Below, one piece after another: positions 1 to 8,066 of a stretch of 64,000 nt of DNA. The stretch's first letter is position 1. The number at the start of each line of letters is the position of its first letter. The stretch covers positions 20,001-84,000 of the forward strand of contig BEIN01000011.1 of assembly GCA_002898375.1 (NCBI GenBank), in the 5' to 3' direction. A program made the position numbers and the translations under genes. The notes below the pieces were generated by a model that saw only the letters and a program-made list of their open reading frames with translations, made no database searches and was not told the origin of the DNA. Source of the stretch: a bacterium HR37. Its GTDB lineage: Bacteria; Desulfobacterota_D; UBA1144; Nemesobacterales; CSP1-2.

Positions 1-94
1 AAACGGAAAAGGAAAGATAGAAATCGAATACTACTCCCATATGGAACTTGAAAGAATCCTAGAGTTAATTACAGGAAACAAACAGATATGGTAG
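1..94 (+). CDS. parB: ParB/Spo0J chromosome-partitioning protein, C-terminal end (partial)
   Basis: Only the last 30 codons are inside the window, in the frame whose first full codon starts at base 2, ending at TAG 92-94. The residues read NGKGKIEIEYYS then MELERILELI, which matches the C-terminal dimerisation segment of ParB/Spo0J, where a GKGxIEIxYxS strand is followed by an xELERIxELL helix. ParB binds parS sites near the origin and works with ParA in segregation. This match rests on pattern memory over a short segment; the DNA-binding part lies upstream of the window. purS starts 12 bases after the stop. Confidence 0.7.
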   Translation, partial: NGKGKIEIEYYSHMELERILELITGNKQIW

Positions 95-105
95 GCAGGT
101 GATGA

Positions 106-357
106 ATGAAAGAACTAAAAGCCAAAGTCGAAATAAAATTCAAACCAGGAGTTTTAGATCCTCAAGGGAAGGCAATTCTTTCTGCACTTCACAATCTGGG
201 CTACGGAGAGGTTGAAGATGCAAGGGTTGGCAAACTGATTGAACTAAAATTAAAAGACAAAAGTAAAGAAGAGGCAACGAGAAGGATCGAAGAGATGTGC
301 AAGAAACTACTTGCAAATCCCGTTATAGAAGACTTTATTATAAGATTTGAGGAGTAA
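106..357 (+). CDS. purS: Phosphoribosylformylglycinamidine synthase subunit PurS
   Basis: An 83-residue protein of the usual PurS length. It begins with a beta strand ([20 protein letters not shown]) and has the family pattern of Leu-Gly-Tyr followed by a charged helix. PurS is the small structural subunit that joins PurL and PurQ in the FGAR amidotransferase of purine synthesis in organisms with a split enzyme. An AGGTGAT sequence lies just upstream. The stop is directly followed by purQ, as in purSQL operons. No purL follows here, so it must be elsewhere. Confidence 0.93.
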   Translation: MKELKAKVEIKFKPGVLDPQGKAILSALHNLGYGEVEDARVGKLIELKLKDKSKEEATRRIEEMCKKLLANPVIEDFIIRFEE

Positions 358-358
358 G

Positions 359-1105
359 ATGCCAAGGTTTGGTATAGTTGTTTTTCCCGGTTCAAACTGT
401 GATCACGATTGTTATCATGCAATAAAACACATACTTAACCAGCAATGTGAATTCGTATGGCATGAAGAAAAAAGTCTTGATGGGTTTGACTGTGTGGTAA
501 TTCCCGGTGGTTTTTCATACGGCGACTATCTACGTCCAGGTGCCATAGCACGATTCTCACCTATAATGCAGGCGATAAAAGGGTTTGCATCAGATGGCAA
601 ACCCGTTATAGGGATCTGTAATGGATTTCAGATTCTAGTTGAGGCAAAACTACTTCCAGGTGCATTTTTAAGGAATGCTTCTCTTAAATTTATATGCAGG
701 TGGGTAAACATCCGTGTAGAAAACACAAAAACACCTTTTACATGCTTACTTAGAGAAGGAACGGTGTTAAGAATACCAATAGCTCACGGTGAAGGCAACT
801 ACTTTATATCCTTAGAGGAGTTAAACCAGCTCAGAAAAAACTCTCAGATTGTATTTAGATACTGCAACACAAGAGGAGAAATTACATCTCAATCAAATCC
901 AAATGGCTCAATCGAAAATATAGCTGGAGTATGTAACCCTGAAGGAAACGTCCTAGGTATGATGCCACATCCTGAGAGATGCTGCGAAGATATCCTAGGA
1001 GGACACCATGGAAAACTAATATTTCAATCGGTTATCTACTGGATCTCTCAAAGAGGTTCAAAACAGGGACAGTCTCAACTGAAAATAGAACCGCTAACAG
1101 TATAG
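359..1105 (+). CDS. purQ: Phosphoribosylformylglycinamidine synthase subunit PurQ (glutamine amidotransferase)
   Basis: About 248 residues; class I glutamine amidotransferase. It starts [17 protein letters not shown], a typical PurQ opening. The nucleophile Cys sits in GICNGFQIL and the catalytic His/Glu pair in MMPHPER. It supplies ammonia from glutamine to PurL for FGAM formation. I choose the ATG at 359 because GAGGAG ends 4-5 bases before it; a TTG at 347 would overlap purS and has no better site. One base separates it from the purS stop, so it is translationally coupled. The tail is about 20 residues longer than many PurQ proteins. Confidence 0.95.
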   Translation: MPRFGIVVFPGSNCDHDCYHAIKHILNQQCEFVWHEEKSLDGFDCVVIPGGFSYGDYLRPGAIARFSPIMQAIKGFASDGKPVIGICNGFQILVEAKLLPGAFLRNASLKFICRWVNIRVENTKTPFTCLLREGTVLRIPIAHGEGNYFISLEELNQLRKNSQIVFRYCNTRGEITSQSNPNGSIENIAGVCNPEGNVLGMMPHPERCCEDILGGHHGKLIFQSVIYWISQRGSKQGQSQLKIEPLTV

Positions 1106-1178
1106 CCAAGCAGGAATTTTATTTTCTTTTTTTTATGGTAATCTTAAAAATATTAATCATAGTTAAAGAATCTCCAAC

Positions 1179-1415
1179 ATGGAATCAATAAAAATTGATG
1201 AGAGAATCGATATAACAAAAGAGATTTGTCCGATGACGTTTGTAAAAACAAAGTTAAAGCTAGAATCTATGCGTTCAGGACAAGTGCTTGAGGTAACTTT
1301 AAAAGGTGGAGAACCGCTAAAAAACGTTCCAAAAAGCGTCAGAGAAGAAGGTCATAAGATCCTAGATATACGTAAAGAAAACGACCACTATAAAATCCTT
1401 ATTGAGCGTCGCTAA
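1179..1415 (+). CDS. TusA/SirA-family sulfur carrier protein
   Basis: 78 residues with the TusA fold signature: Cys17 in EICPMTFVKTKL, followed by GQVLEVTLKGGEPLKNVPKSV. In TusA proteins this Cys carries a persulfide from a cysteine desulfurase or rhodanese to a downstream acceptor. Here the motif is C-P-M-T rather than E. coli C-P-E-P, a form I associate with thermophile and sulfur-metabolism TusA-like proteins. The stop TAA overlaps the ATG of the cysteine-synthase gene by one base, so the two are coupled. No strong Shine-Dalgarno precedes it. It probably delivers sulfur to, or accepts it from, the next three gene products. Confidence 0.85.
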   Translation: MESIKIDERIDITKEICPMTFVKTKLKLESMRSGQVLEVTLKGGEPLKNVPKSVREEGHKILDIRKENDHYKILIERR

Positions 1416-2365
1416 TGGATTTCTTTCTAAGGTTAAAACCTCAGGTTCTGGAGAAAAAAAAAGCCGAATCTGTAATTGATTTGATAGGTAACACCCCCCT
1501 TATTAGACTGTCAAAAATCGCAGGTGATCTCAATTTAAACCCCAGAGTAGAGATATATGCAAAGGCAGAGTGGTTCAATCCAGGAGGCTCCATAAAGGAC
1601 AGACCTGCACTGTGGATGATCCTTGACGGAATTCGTACAGGAAAGCTTACACATGACAAAACTATTATGGATTCTTCATCGGGGAACACTGCCATTGCCT
1701 ATGCTATGATTGGTGCAGCACTTGGATATAGGGTTGAGCTGGTAACACCAGCAAATATAAACATTGAGAGGAAAAAAACCCTAGAAGCATTTGGTGCAAA
1801 GATAGTATTTTCGGATCCCCTTGAGGGCTCAGACGGTGCTATAAGGCTTGCAAGAAAACTCTATGCTGATAACCCAGAGAAATACTTTATGCCGGATCAG
1901 TACAATAACCCAGCAAATCCACTTGCACACTACGAAACAACTGCTCCAGAGATATGGGAACAAACAAAAGGAAGAATAACTCACTTTATTGCGGGTATTG
2001 GCACCAGTGGGACACTAATGGGTACGGGAAAAAGACTAAAGGAGCTAAACCCTAACATAAAAGTTATAGCTGTTCAACCAGCAGAAGCCCTTCACGGGCT
2101 GGAAGGATTAAAACATATGGCATCCTCCATCGTTCCAGGCATATACGACCCACAATTCCCTGACGAAACGATATTTGTGTCCACAGACAATGCCTATAAG
2201 GTAATGAAAGAACTCCTAAGAAAAGAGGGAATCTTCGTAGGACACTCAAGCGGGGCAGCGGTTTATGCAACCCTTGAGTACGCAAAAAAACTAAAAGAAG
2301 GAGTAGTTGTAACAATACTTCCGGACGGAGGATACAGATACCTAAGTGGAGGTATATGGTGGTAA
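1415..2365 (+). CDS. cysM: Cysteine synthase (CysM/CysK-type PLP enzyme)
   Basis: 316 residues, fold-type II PLP enzyme. The PLP lysine is K61 in NPGGSIKDRPA; the substrate-binding loop is SSSGNTAIAY, and the phosphate-binding loop is GIGTSGTLMG. The end, PDGGYRYLSGGIWW, resembles CysM rather than CysK. The reaction is sulfide or carrier-sulfide plus O-acetyl- or O-phosphoserine giving cysteine. The four-gene context (TusA-like, CysM, JAMM, E1) recalls the mycobacterial CysO-CysM-Mec system, where CysM uses a protein thiocarboxylate. That suggests, but does not prove, a carrier-bound sulfur donor here. It overlaps the next gene by 10 bases. Confidence 0.9.
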   Translation: MDFFLRLKPQVLEKKKAESVIDLIGNTPLIRLSKIAGDLNLNPRVEIYAKAEWFNPGGSIKDRPALWMILDGIRTGKLTHDKTIMDSSSGNTAIAYAMIGAALGYRVELVTPANINIERKKTLEAFGAKIVFSDPLEGSDGAIRLARKLYADNPEKYFMPDQYNNPANPLAHYETTAPEIWEQTKGRITHFIAGIGTSGTLMGTGKRLKELNPNIKVIAVQPAEALHGLEGLKHMASSIVPGIYDPQFPDETIFVSTDNAYKVMKELLRKEGIFVGHSSGAAVYATLEYAKKLKEGVVVTILPDGGYRYLSGGIWW

Positions 2366-2775
2366 AGCTGCTAACATCTGTTCACAAAGGAATGATTAAA
2401 CATGCAGAATCTGGCTATCCAGATGAGGTGTGTGGGGTTCTTATTGGAACTGGTAACACTATAAGTAACTTCAAAGAATGCAGAAATCTCAACAAAGAAA
2501 GAGCGCGTGATAGATACGAGCTGGACCCTTTATCGTTTAAGGAAGCAGATGACTGGGCTAGAGCGAATAAACTGGAGATATTGGGTATATATCATTCACA
2601 TCCGGATCATCCACCACGTCCATCGGAATTCGATAGGGAACGTGCTTGGCCTGGATGGGTATATATAATTCTCTCAGTAGGGAGAGGAAAACATATAGAC
2701 ACAAGAGCATGGACTCTTAACGAACACAATCACTTTGAAGAAGAAAGAATAGAACTAATCGAAGACAATAAGTGA
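2356..2775 (+). CDS. JAMM/MPN+ metallopeptidase (Mec+-like)
   Basis: 139 residues with a complete JAMM zinc site: Glu24 in PDEVCGVLIG, then His80-Ser-His82, seven residues, Ser90 and Asp93. Bacterial members such as mycobacterial Mec+ cut a C-terminal amino acid or adduct from ubiquitin-like sulfur carriers; in Mec+ this frees cysteine from CysO-Cys. Position between cysteine synthase and an E1-like enzyme supports the same job. The start ATG lies inside the end of cysM and the stop overlaps a possible GTG start of the next gene, so all four genes are probably one transcript. No CysO/ThiS-like gene is adjacent, so the substrate is unclear. Confidence 0.9.
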   Translation: MVVKLLTSVHKGMIKHAESGYPDEVCGVLIGTGNTISNFKECRNLNKERARDRYELDPLSFKEADDWARANKLEILGIYHSHPDHPPRPSEFDRERAWPGWVYIILSVGRGKHIDTRAWTLNEHNHFEEERIELIEDNK

Positions 2776-2786
2776 GGGTGACAACC

Positions 2787-3626
2787 GTGAAGTTAACAGA
2801 GGAACAAATATACCGATACAGTAGAAACATACTTCTTCCCGAAGTTGGAGGCTCAGGACAAGAAAAACTGCTAAGCTCAAAGGTATTCTGCGTTGGAGTG
2901 GGAGGACTTGGATCACCTGTTGCACTTTATCTAGTTGCAGCAGGAGTTGGCACTATAGGAATAGCCGACGCTGATCAGGTGGATATATCCAATCTACAAA
3001 GGCAGGTTATTCACTTTACAGATGACATAGGAAAACCAAAAACAGAATCAGCCAAGGAGAAACTAAAGAGGTTAAACCCGGATGTAAATGTTATAGTGTA
3101 TAAAGAAGCTATTACGAAAAAGAATATAAGGGATATCATAAAAGACTATGATATAGTGCTTGATGGTTCCGATAACTTTCCCACCCGTTACCTTGTAAAT
3201 GACGCATGCTATTTCGAGAAGAAAACCCTCATCTCAGGTGCTATTTTGCAATTTGAAGGGCAGGTATCTGTATTCAAACCATTTGCAGGTGGCCCATGTT
3301 ATCGTTGCCTTTATCCGGAAATCCCACCACTTGGTATGATTCCAAGCTGTCAGGAAGCAGGAATTCTAGGTGCTGTAGCTGGGATAATAGGGACTATCCA
3401 GGCTGTTGAGGCTCTTAAAGAAATACTTCAGATAGGTCGTTCCCTTGTAGGAAGACTTCTTGTTTTTAATGCGTTAAATATGTCTTTTACCGATATAAAA
3501 GTAAAAAAGGATCCAAATTGTCCCCTGTGTGGAGAAAACCCCTCTATAAGGGATTTATCAGATTACGATTACAGCCAGAGAGAAGAATGTGAATTTGATC
3601 TTGCATCCCTGATTGGAAACAAGTAG
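2787..3626 (+). CDS. E1-like adenylyltransferase, ThiF/MoeB/HesA family
   Basis: 279 residues from GTG 2787. It opens EEQIYRYSRNILLPEVGG, with the ATP loop GVGGLGSPVALYL, then DLDxVExSNLQRQ-type residues (ADQVDISNLQRQ). The zinc Cys pairs are CYRC and CPLC, and the likely active Cys is in IPSCQEAGILG. Such proteins adenylate the C-terminal Gly of ThiS, MoaD or CysO so that a thiocarboxylate can form. GAGGGTGA 2774-2781 is well spaced for GTG 2787; a GTG at 2772 overlapping the JAMM stop would add five residues. There is no C-terminal rhodanese domain, so sulfur must come from another protein, plausibly the TusA-like one. Confidence 0.9.
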   Translation: MKLTEEQIYRYSRNILLPEVGGSGQEKLLSSKVFCVGVGGLGSPVALYLVAAGVGTIGIADADQVDISNLQRQVIHFTDDIGKPKTESAKEKLKRLNPDVNVIVYKEAITKKNIRDIIKDYDIVLDGSDNFPTRYLVNDACYFEKKTLISGAILQFEGQVSVFKPFAGGPCYRCLYPEIPPLGMIPSCQEAGILGAVAGIIGTIQAVEALKEILQIGRSLVGRLLVFNALNMSFTDIKVKKDPNCPLCGENPSIRDLSDYDYSQREECEFDLASLIGNK

Positions 3627-3629
3627 TGT

Positions 3630-3658
3630 TTGACTGTTTAAAACTCAAGTGCTAAAAT
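3630..3658 (+). promoter_or_regulatory. Sigma-70-type promoter for the TPR gene
   Basis: TTGACT at 3630-3635, a 17-base spacer, then TAAAAT at 3653-3658. The TPR gene's AGAGGGG and ATG (3675) follow at normal distance. It lies just after the sulfur cluster stop (3626), so the TPR gene has its own start point. Confidence 0.65.
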
Positions 3659-3674
3659 CAGAATTAGAGGGGTT

Positions 3675-4160
3675 ATGTCAGAAAAGGATCGTTTACTCTT
3701 GGCCATTGAGTATTTTCAAAAGGCATATGAGTATCAAATGAGCGGTGAACTTGACCTAGCAATAGAGTATTACAAGAAGTCAATTGAAACTTATCCCACT
3801 GCCGAAGCTTACACGTTCCTTGGGTGGACATACAGCTTTCAAGGCAGGCTCATTGAAGCAATCGCCCAGTGTAAGAAGGCTATTGAAATAGACCCGGATT
3901 TCGGAAACCCCTATAACGATATAGGGGCATACCTGATTGAGCTTGGGAAGTATGATGAAGCCATACCATGGCTTGAAAAGGCAATACAGGCAAAACGGTA
4001 TGAACCCAGACACTACCCTCATTTTAATCTTGGTCGTGTCTATCTGATAAAGGGAATGATTAAAAAGGCCTTAGAAGAGTTTAATAAGGCCCTTGAACTA
4101 TGCCCTGAATACGAACTTGCCAAAGAAGCAATAAGAAAGCTAAAGTTTACTTTAAACTAA
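3675..4160 (+). CDS. Tetratricopeptide-repeat protein
   Basis: 161 residues made of about four TPR units, with recurring patterns such as GELDLAIEYYKKSIETYP, GRLIEAIAQCKKAIEIDPD and GMIKKALEEFNKALELCPE. There is no signal peptide or membrane segment, so it is probably a cytoplasmic scaffold; the partner is unknown. AGAGGGG precedes the ATG. Transcribed from the promoter at 3630-3658; the SDR gene starts 19 bases after its stop. Confidence 0.88.
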   Translation: MSEKDRLLLAIEYFQKAYEYQMSGELDLAIEYYKKSIETYPTAEAYTFLGWTYSFQGRLIEAIAQCKKAIEIDPDFGNPYNDIGAYLIELGKYDEAIPWLEKAIQAKRYEPRHYPHFNLGRVYLIKGMIKKALEEFNKALELCPEYELAKEAIRKLKFTLN

Positions 4161-4179
4161 CCAAAGTACTATTACCCGT

Positions 4180-4929
4180 ATGAATATAAACAACAAAGTT
4201 GCAATAGTAACCGGTGGAGCCAAGCGCATAGGAAAGGAAATATCCCTTGAATTAGCAAAACTTGGAGCAAACATAGTTGTAAACTACAACAAATCAGAGA
4301 AAGAGGCAAAAGAGGTAGTAAGGCTTATTGAGCAAACAGGAAAAGAAGCAATTGCAGTAAAATCCGATATCTCAAACTCAAAAGAAGCAAACCACTTGGT
4401 GGATACTACATTAAACCATTTTGGCAGGCTTGATATACTGGTAAACAACGCCGCAGTATTTTTTAAAACGCCTCTATTTGATATAACGGAAAAAGAATGG
4501 GATACCTTCATGAACGTAAATCTAAAGGGAGCCTTTCTATGTTCTCAAAAAGCTGCAAAGGCTATGCTTGATTCCATAGAGGGAGAAAACGAATACGGAA
4601 AGATAGTTAACATCGCGGATGCAGCAGGAGGATTCAAAGGATGGAAAGACTATATTCCTTACTGTGTTTCGAAGGCAGGTTTAATTATGCTTACAAAAGG
4701 ACTTGCAAAAGCCCTTGCTCCCAGGATACACGTAAATGCAGTTGCACCAGGCCCGGTACTTCTTCCAGAATACTGCTCGGATGAAGAAAAAGATAAAATA
4801 GCACATACCACCCTTCTTAAAAGATTAGGGACGCCAAGAGATATTGCAAAAGCCGTAACCTTCCTAATTGACTCAGACTACATAACAGGTGAGGTTATAG
4901 TGGTAGATGGGGGGAGTTTAATTAAATAA
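4180..4929 (+). CDS. Short-chain dehydrogenase, pteridine-reductase-like
   Basis: 249 residues, classical SDR: NAD(P) loop TGGAKRIG near residue 11, NNAA near residue 88, catalytic Tyr-Lys in YCVSK, and the C-terminal ITGEVIVVDGG. FabG proteins have TGxxxGIG; here the loop carries Arg, as in pteridine reductases (PTR1, FolM), and the segment before the active Tyr (NIADAAGGFKGWKDYIPY) also looks PTR1-like. Function as a dihydropterin/dihydrofolate reductase is an inference; a fatty-acid or generic SDR role is possible. No Shine-Dalgarno is visible; TACTAT at 4167-4172 ends 7 bases before the ATG, which would fit a leaderless message. Confidence 0.85.
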   Translation: MNINNKVAIVTGGAKRIGKEISLELAKLGANIVVNYNKSEKEAKEVVRLIEQTGKEAIAVKSDISNSKEANHLVDTTLNHFGRLDILVNNAAVFFKTPLFDITEKEWDTFMNVNLKGAFLCSQKAAKAMLDSIEGENEYGKIVNIADAAGGFKGWKDYIPYCVSKAGLIMLTKGLAKALAPRIHVNAVAPGPVLLPEYCSDEEKDKIAHTTLLKRLGTPRDIAKAVTFLIDSDYITGEVIVVDGGSLIK

Positions 4930-4935
4930 AAAGGC

Positions 4936-4964
4936 TTGACAATCTTTTTAACCTTACACATACT
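4936..4964 (+). promoter_or_regulatory. Possible promoter upstream of nuoN
   Basis: TTGACA at 4936-4941, 17 bases, then CATACT (4 of 6 consensus) at 4959-4964. It lies between the SDR stop and the nuoN Shine-Dalgarno (AAAGGAGC), which is where a nuoN promoter would be. Confidence 0.45.
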
Positions 4965-5018
4965 ACACCTTTCAAGTCACTATCCCACAGAGTTGTATAA
5001 AAAGAGAAAGGAGCAAAG

Positions 5019-6467
5019 ATGGATTTAAATGAGGTTCTAAAAAGCACCTTTCTTATAACACCAGAGCTCTCCCTTATATTAACAGGAATGATACTTATGG
5101 TTCTTGATCCATTTATACGGAACAGGTTTAAAAAAGAGCTCTTTTGGATAACCGCTCTGGGACTACTTATAGGATTTGCATTAAACCTTAACAGATTTAG
5201 GTATACAGAGAGCGCATTTGCAGGAACCCTCTCACTGGATGAGTTCACCGCTTACTTTAACATCATCTTTATAATAGGTGCACTGCTAGCCACTGTAATA
5301 TCAAGAGACTACATTGAAAAAACAGCATTAAAGCACGGTGAATACTATGCCTTAATTCTGTTTTCAACATCAGGTATGATGCTTTTAAGCTCTGCGCGGG
5401 AATTTATATCCCTTTTTCTATGTTTTGAAATAATGTCTGTTTCTGTTTATATCCTGTCTGGATTTAATAGAAGGTCTCCCCGCTCGGTAGAATCAGGTAT
5501 AAAGTACCTTGTATTAGGTGGATTCTCATCGGCCATACTTCTATATGGGATAGCCCTAATCTATGGAGCCTCTGGTTCTGTGTTCCTGGACGAAATAGCC
5601 TCTAGATTCAACATGGAAAACCCACTATACATTGCAGGCACAGCCCTGATACTGGCAGGTTTTGTTTTTAAGATAGGAGCTTTTCCCCTTCACCAGTGGA
5701 TTCCAGATATATACGAAGGAGCACCTATGACAGTTACAGGGTTCATGTCGGTTGGGGTAAAAGCTGCAGCCTTTGCTGTTTTCCTTAGGGTATTTTTTGA
5801 GGGATTTTCAACGCTTGAAGTACAATGGATGCAGATATTGTGGGTTATATCGGTATTTACAATGACAATAGGAAATCTTGCAGCAATAGTACAGAGAAGC
5901 ATAAAAAGGATGCTCGCATATTCTAGTATTTCCCATGCAGGCTATGCGCTCGTAGGGATTGTAGCCTCTTACGGAGAAAAAGAACTTGGCTTAAGCAGTG
6001 TGCTTTACTACCTTTTTGCTTACACCTTCATGAACCTAGGGGCTTTTGGAACACTGGCATACCTTTCACTAAAAGATAGAGAGTGTGAGATGCTAGAAGA
6101 TATATCCGGTCTTTGGCAAAGAAAACCTCTTGTTGCTATAGCACTGGGTATATTTATGTTTTCTCTAGCGGGTATTCCACCTACAATTGGCTTCTTTGCA
6201 AAATACAGAGTATTTCTATCAGCCATAAGGGCCGAGTTTTATTGGCTTGCCATAATAGGAATACTAAACAGCGTTCTATCAGCATACTATTACCTTAGAG
6301 TGCTTGTATATGCGTATATGAGGGAAGAACAGATGGAATTTCCAGCACCACAACCTCTCTCGGCTTTTGCGATTGCAATCCTTTCACTGGGTGCCCTTAT
6401 ACTCGGGATCTTTCCACTTTACTCTTGGGAGCTAGCCATAAAAGCAGCAGGGTCATTTATTCCCTAA
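5019..6467 (+). CDS. nuoN: NADH-quinone oxidoreductase subunit N
   Basis: 482 residues, almost entirely membrane-spanning, with the Nuo antiporter-like core: EIMSVSVYIL, the Lys-bearing GVKAAAFAVFLR, the broken-helix region around FPLHQWIPDIYEGAP, and SISHAGYALVG. NuoN is one of three large proton-pumping subunits of complex I. Length matches the family. GAAAGGAGC precedes the ATG. It stands alone here; nuoABCD lie 5 kb downstream on the other strand and nuoL, nuoM and others are not in the window, so the complex is encoded in several loci. The ends of nuoN and the FAD gene converge. Confidence 0.95.
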   Translation: MDLNEVLKSTFLITPELSLILTGMILMVLDPFIRNRFKKELFWITALGLLIGFALNLNRFRYTESAFAGTLSLDEFTAYFNIIFIIGALLATVISRDYIEKTALKHGEYYALILFSTSGMMLLSSAREFISLFLCFEIMSVSVYILSGFNRRSPRSVESGIKYLVLGGFSSAILLYGIALIYGASGSVFLDEIASRFNMENPLYIAGTALILAGFVFKIGAFPLHQWIPDIYEGAPMTVTGFMSVGVKAAAFAVFLRVFFEGFSTLEVQWMQILWVISVFTMTIGNLAAIVQRSIKRMLAYSSISHAGYALVGIVASYGEKELGLSSVLYYLFAYTFMNLGAFGTLAYLSLKDRECEMLEDISGLWQRKPLVAIALGIFMFSLAGIPPTIGFFAKYRVFLSAIRAEFYWLAIIGILNSVLSAYYYLRVLVYAYMREEQMEFPAPQPLSAFAIAILSLGALILGIFPLYSWELAIKAAGSFIP

Positions 6468-6479
6468 GACATTCAAAAA

Positions 6480-7895
6480 TCAACCCTTCCTTTTGCTTTT
6501 ACAAACTATATCTTTTGCAAGAGAAGCACTCTTTTTACCCTCCCAAATAGCAGATTCCACCGCAGAAGCCATTTGACCATCACTGTGAGCAAACAGGATA
6601 CTTTCAATCGGCTCTATTATGTATGGCTTTACAGTGGTTAGTGCTCCAACACCAGAAAGTACAAGTGGGTAGTTCCACCTAAAAACCCTGATCTCATCTA
6701 CAGCCTGAGAGATACCCGGAATAACACTTTCTAGATCAGAAACTATTTTCCCTATCCTGTAATTGATCCAAGTTTCGCTTGAAAGCAACTTGCGATTATA
6801 AGGCTCAACTGGACTATAAACAGTAATAACCGAGTTAGAATGTGTCTTGCTATCCAACCACTCTGAAACGATAAAGTCCGTAAAGGTAGCCCCACTTACC
6901 CAGGTATCATAACTTCCACGGTAAAGGGCTTTTCTTAGAAACAAATTAACCACAAGATAGGGCTCATACACAATGCTCCCCATGGCAGTTTTTTGCTTCT
7001 CGGAAAGACCCTTTACGATATACCTGGCAAAACACTTGGGTACAGCAACAATAGCACAGTCTGAAGAAACTGTTTCCAGATTGCCATCCTTTATATAGGT
7101 TATCCAGACCCTTCCACTCCCTACAGGTCTAACACTTATAACGGTAGCTTCGGTTACAAACCTTCCATCCCCTGCTTTATTTACAGACCCTTCTAGAATC
7201 TCAGCAAGCAAAGCCGTTCCCCCAGGAAGGGAATAAACCGATTCGATTTCACCCAAACAAAAATTTATTCCCCAGTAAGCAGAGATCTGGGATACTGAAC
7301 CCCCAAGAGTTGACCTACAGTAAAGATCCAAAAGACTAACAAGTTCTCTACTATAAGGCCTTAGATACTCTCTAAAGGAAAAACGGTCATACTTAAGGCT
7401 TTGAGGATCAGCTTTCTCTACAGGTAACTTAGGGGGTGGGAAAAGGGCTTTAATGTCCCGCTTAAACCTTTCAAATTCAACTGCTACCTTACCATTTTTA
7501 TCCAAGAAACCACTGGATAGATCAAACAATGATCCTTCAGAAAAAAAGCTCTTAACTGGCTTTTTAACCTTTTTAAGCTGCAGGCCAATGTCACTGTAGA
7601 ATCTCTCAAACTCCCCTTCTGGTTCTGCAAAGTAAGCACCTCCCTCAGAGTACCAGATACCTTTCCAGAACTCACGCCTTGCATGTCCTCCTACCCTTTT
7701 TTCTTTTTCAATAACAAGTATGTTCATATCCCTTAATTCATATGCAGCACTTAACCCACTTATACCACCTCCGACAATAACAACCTCATAATCCCTAGAG
7801 GGTTTGGGAATGGACACCCCACAATCACCACTAAAAACACTGTTTGGAAGAGATTTCTCCCCACTTATTAACACCGGACAGTCTATTTTCAACAT
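6480..7895 (-). CDS. FAD-dependent amine-oxidase-like oxidoreductase
   Basis: 471 residues. The dinucleotide loop is VGGGISGLSAAYEL at about residues 41-54, followed by IEKEKRVGGHARR, a typical amine oxidase / protoporphyrinogen oxidase / desaturase opening. About 35 residues precede the fold, with no clear signal peptide. Mid-protein segments such as FCLGEIESVYSLPGGTALLAE fit FAD-binding amine oxidases. Substrate cannot be told from sequence: carotenoid, polyamine or porphyrin chemistry are all possible. It is a lone minus-strand gene between nuoN and ftsK. Confidence 0.8.
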   Translation of the reverse strand: MLKIDCPVLISGEKSLPNSVFSGDCGVSIPKPSRDYEVVIVGGGISGLSAAYELRDMNILVIEKEKRVGGHARREFWKGIWYSEGGAYFAEPEGEFERFYSDIGLQLKKVKKPVKSFFSEGSLFDLSSGFLDKNGKVAVEFERFKRDIKALFPPPKLPVEKADPQSLKYDRFSFREYLRPYSRELVSLLDLYCRSTLGGSVSQISAYWGINFCLGEIESVYSLPGGTALLAEILEGSVNKAGDGRFVTEATVISVRPVGSGRVWITYIKDGNLETVSSDCAIVAVPKCFARYIVKGLSEKQKTAMGSIVYEPYLVVNLFLRKALYRGSYDTWVSGATFTDFIVSEWLDSKTHSNSVITVYSPVEPYNRKLLSSETWINYRIGKIVSDLESVIPGISQAVDEIRVFRWNYPLVLSGVGALTTVKPYIIEPIESILFAHSDGQMASAVESAIWEGKKSASLAKDIVCKSKRKG

Positions 7896-7996
7896 ATAAA
7901 TGCTCTCAGAAGTGGAAAAGGTTTTAAGGAATCGTCCAGGATCCTAATATCTAAAAGGATATCTTACTTCACACCCTATTTCCAAATGTTATTTAT

Positions 7997-8025
7997 TTGA
8001 CAACTTTCTTTAACTCCGCTATTTT
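7997..8025 (+). promoter_or_regulatory. Candidate sigma-70 promoter for ftsK
   Basis: TTGACA at 7997-8002, a 17-base spacer, TATTTT at 8020-8025. The ftsK ATG at 8067 follows, leaving a leader of about 35 bases without an obvious Shine-Dalgarno. The 171-base gap between the FAD gene and ftsK holds nothing else I can support. Confidence 0.6.
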
Positions 8026-8066
8026 GTTGATAAACATCGAATAAAACAAAATTACCATAAGCCAAG

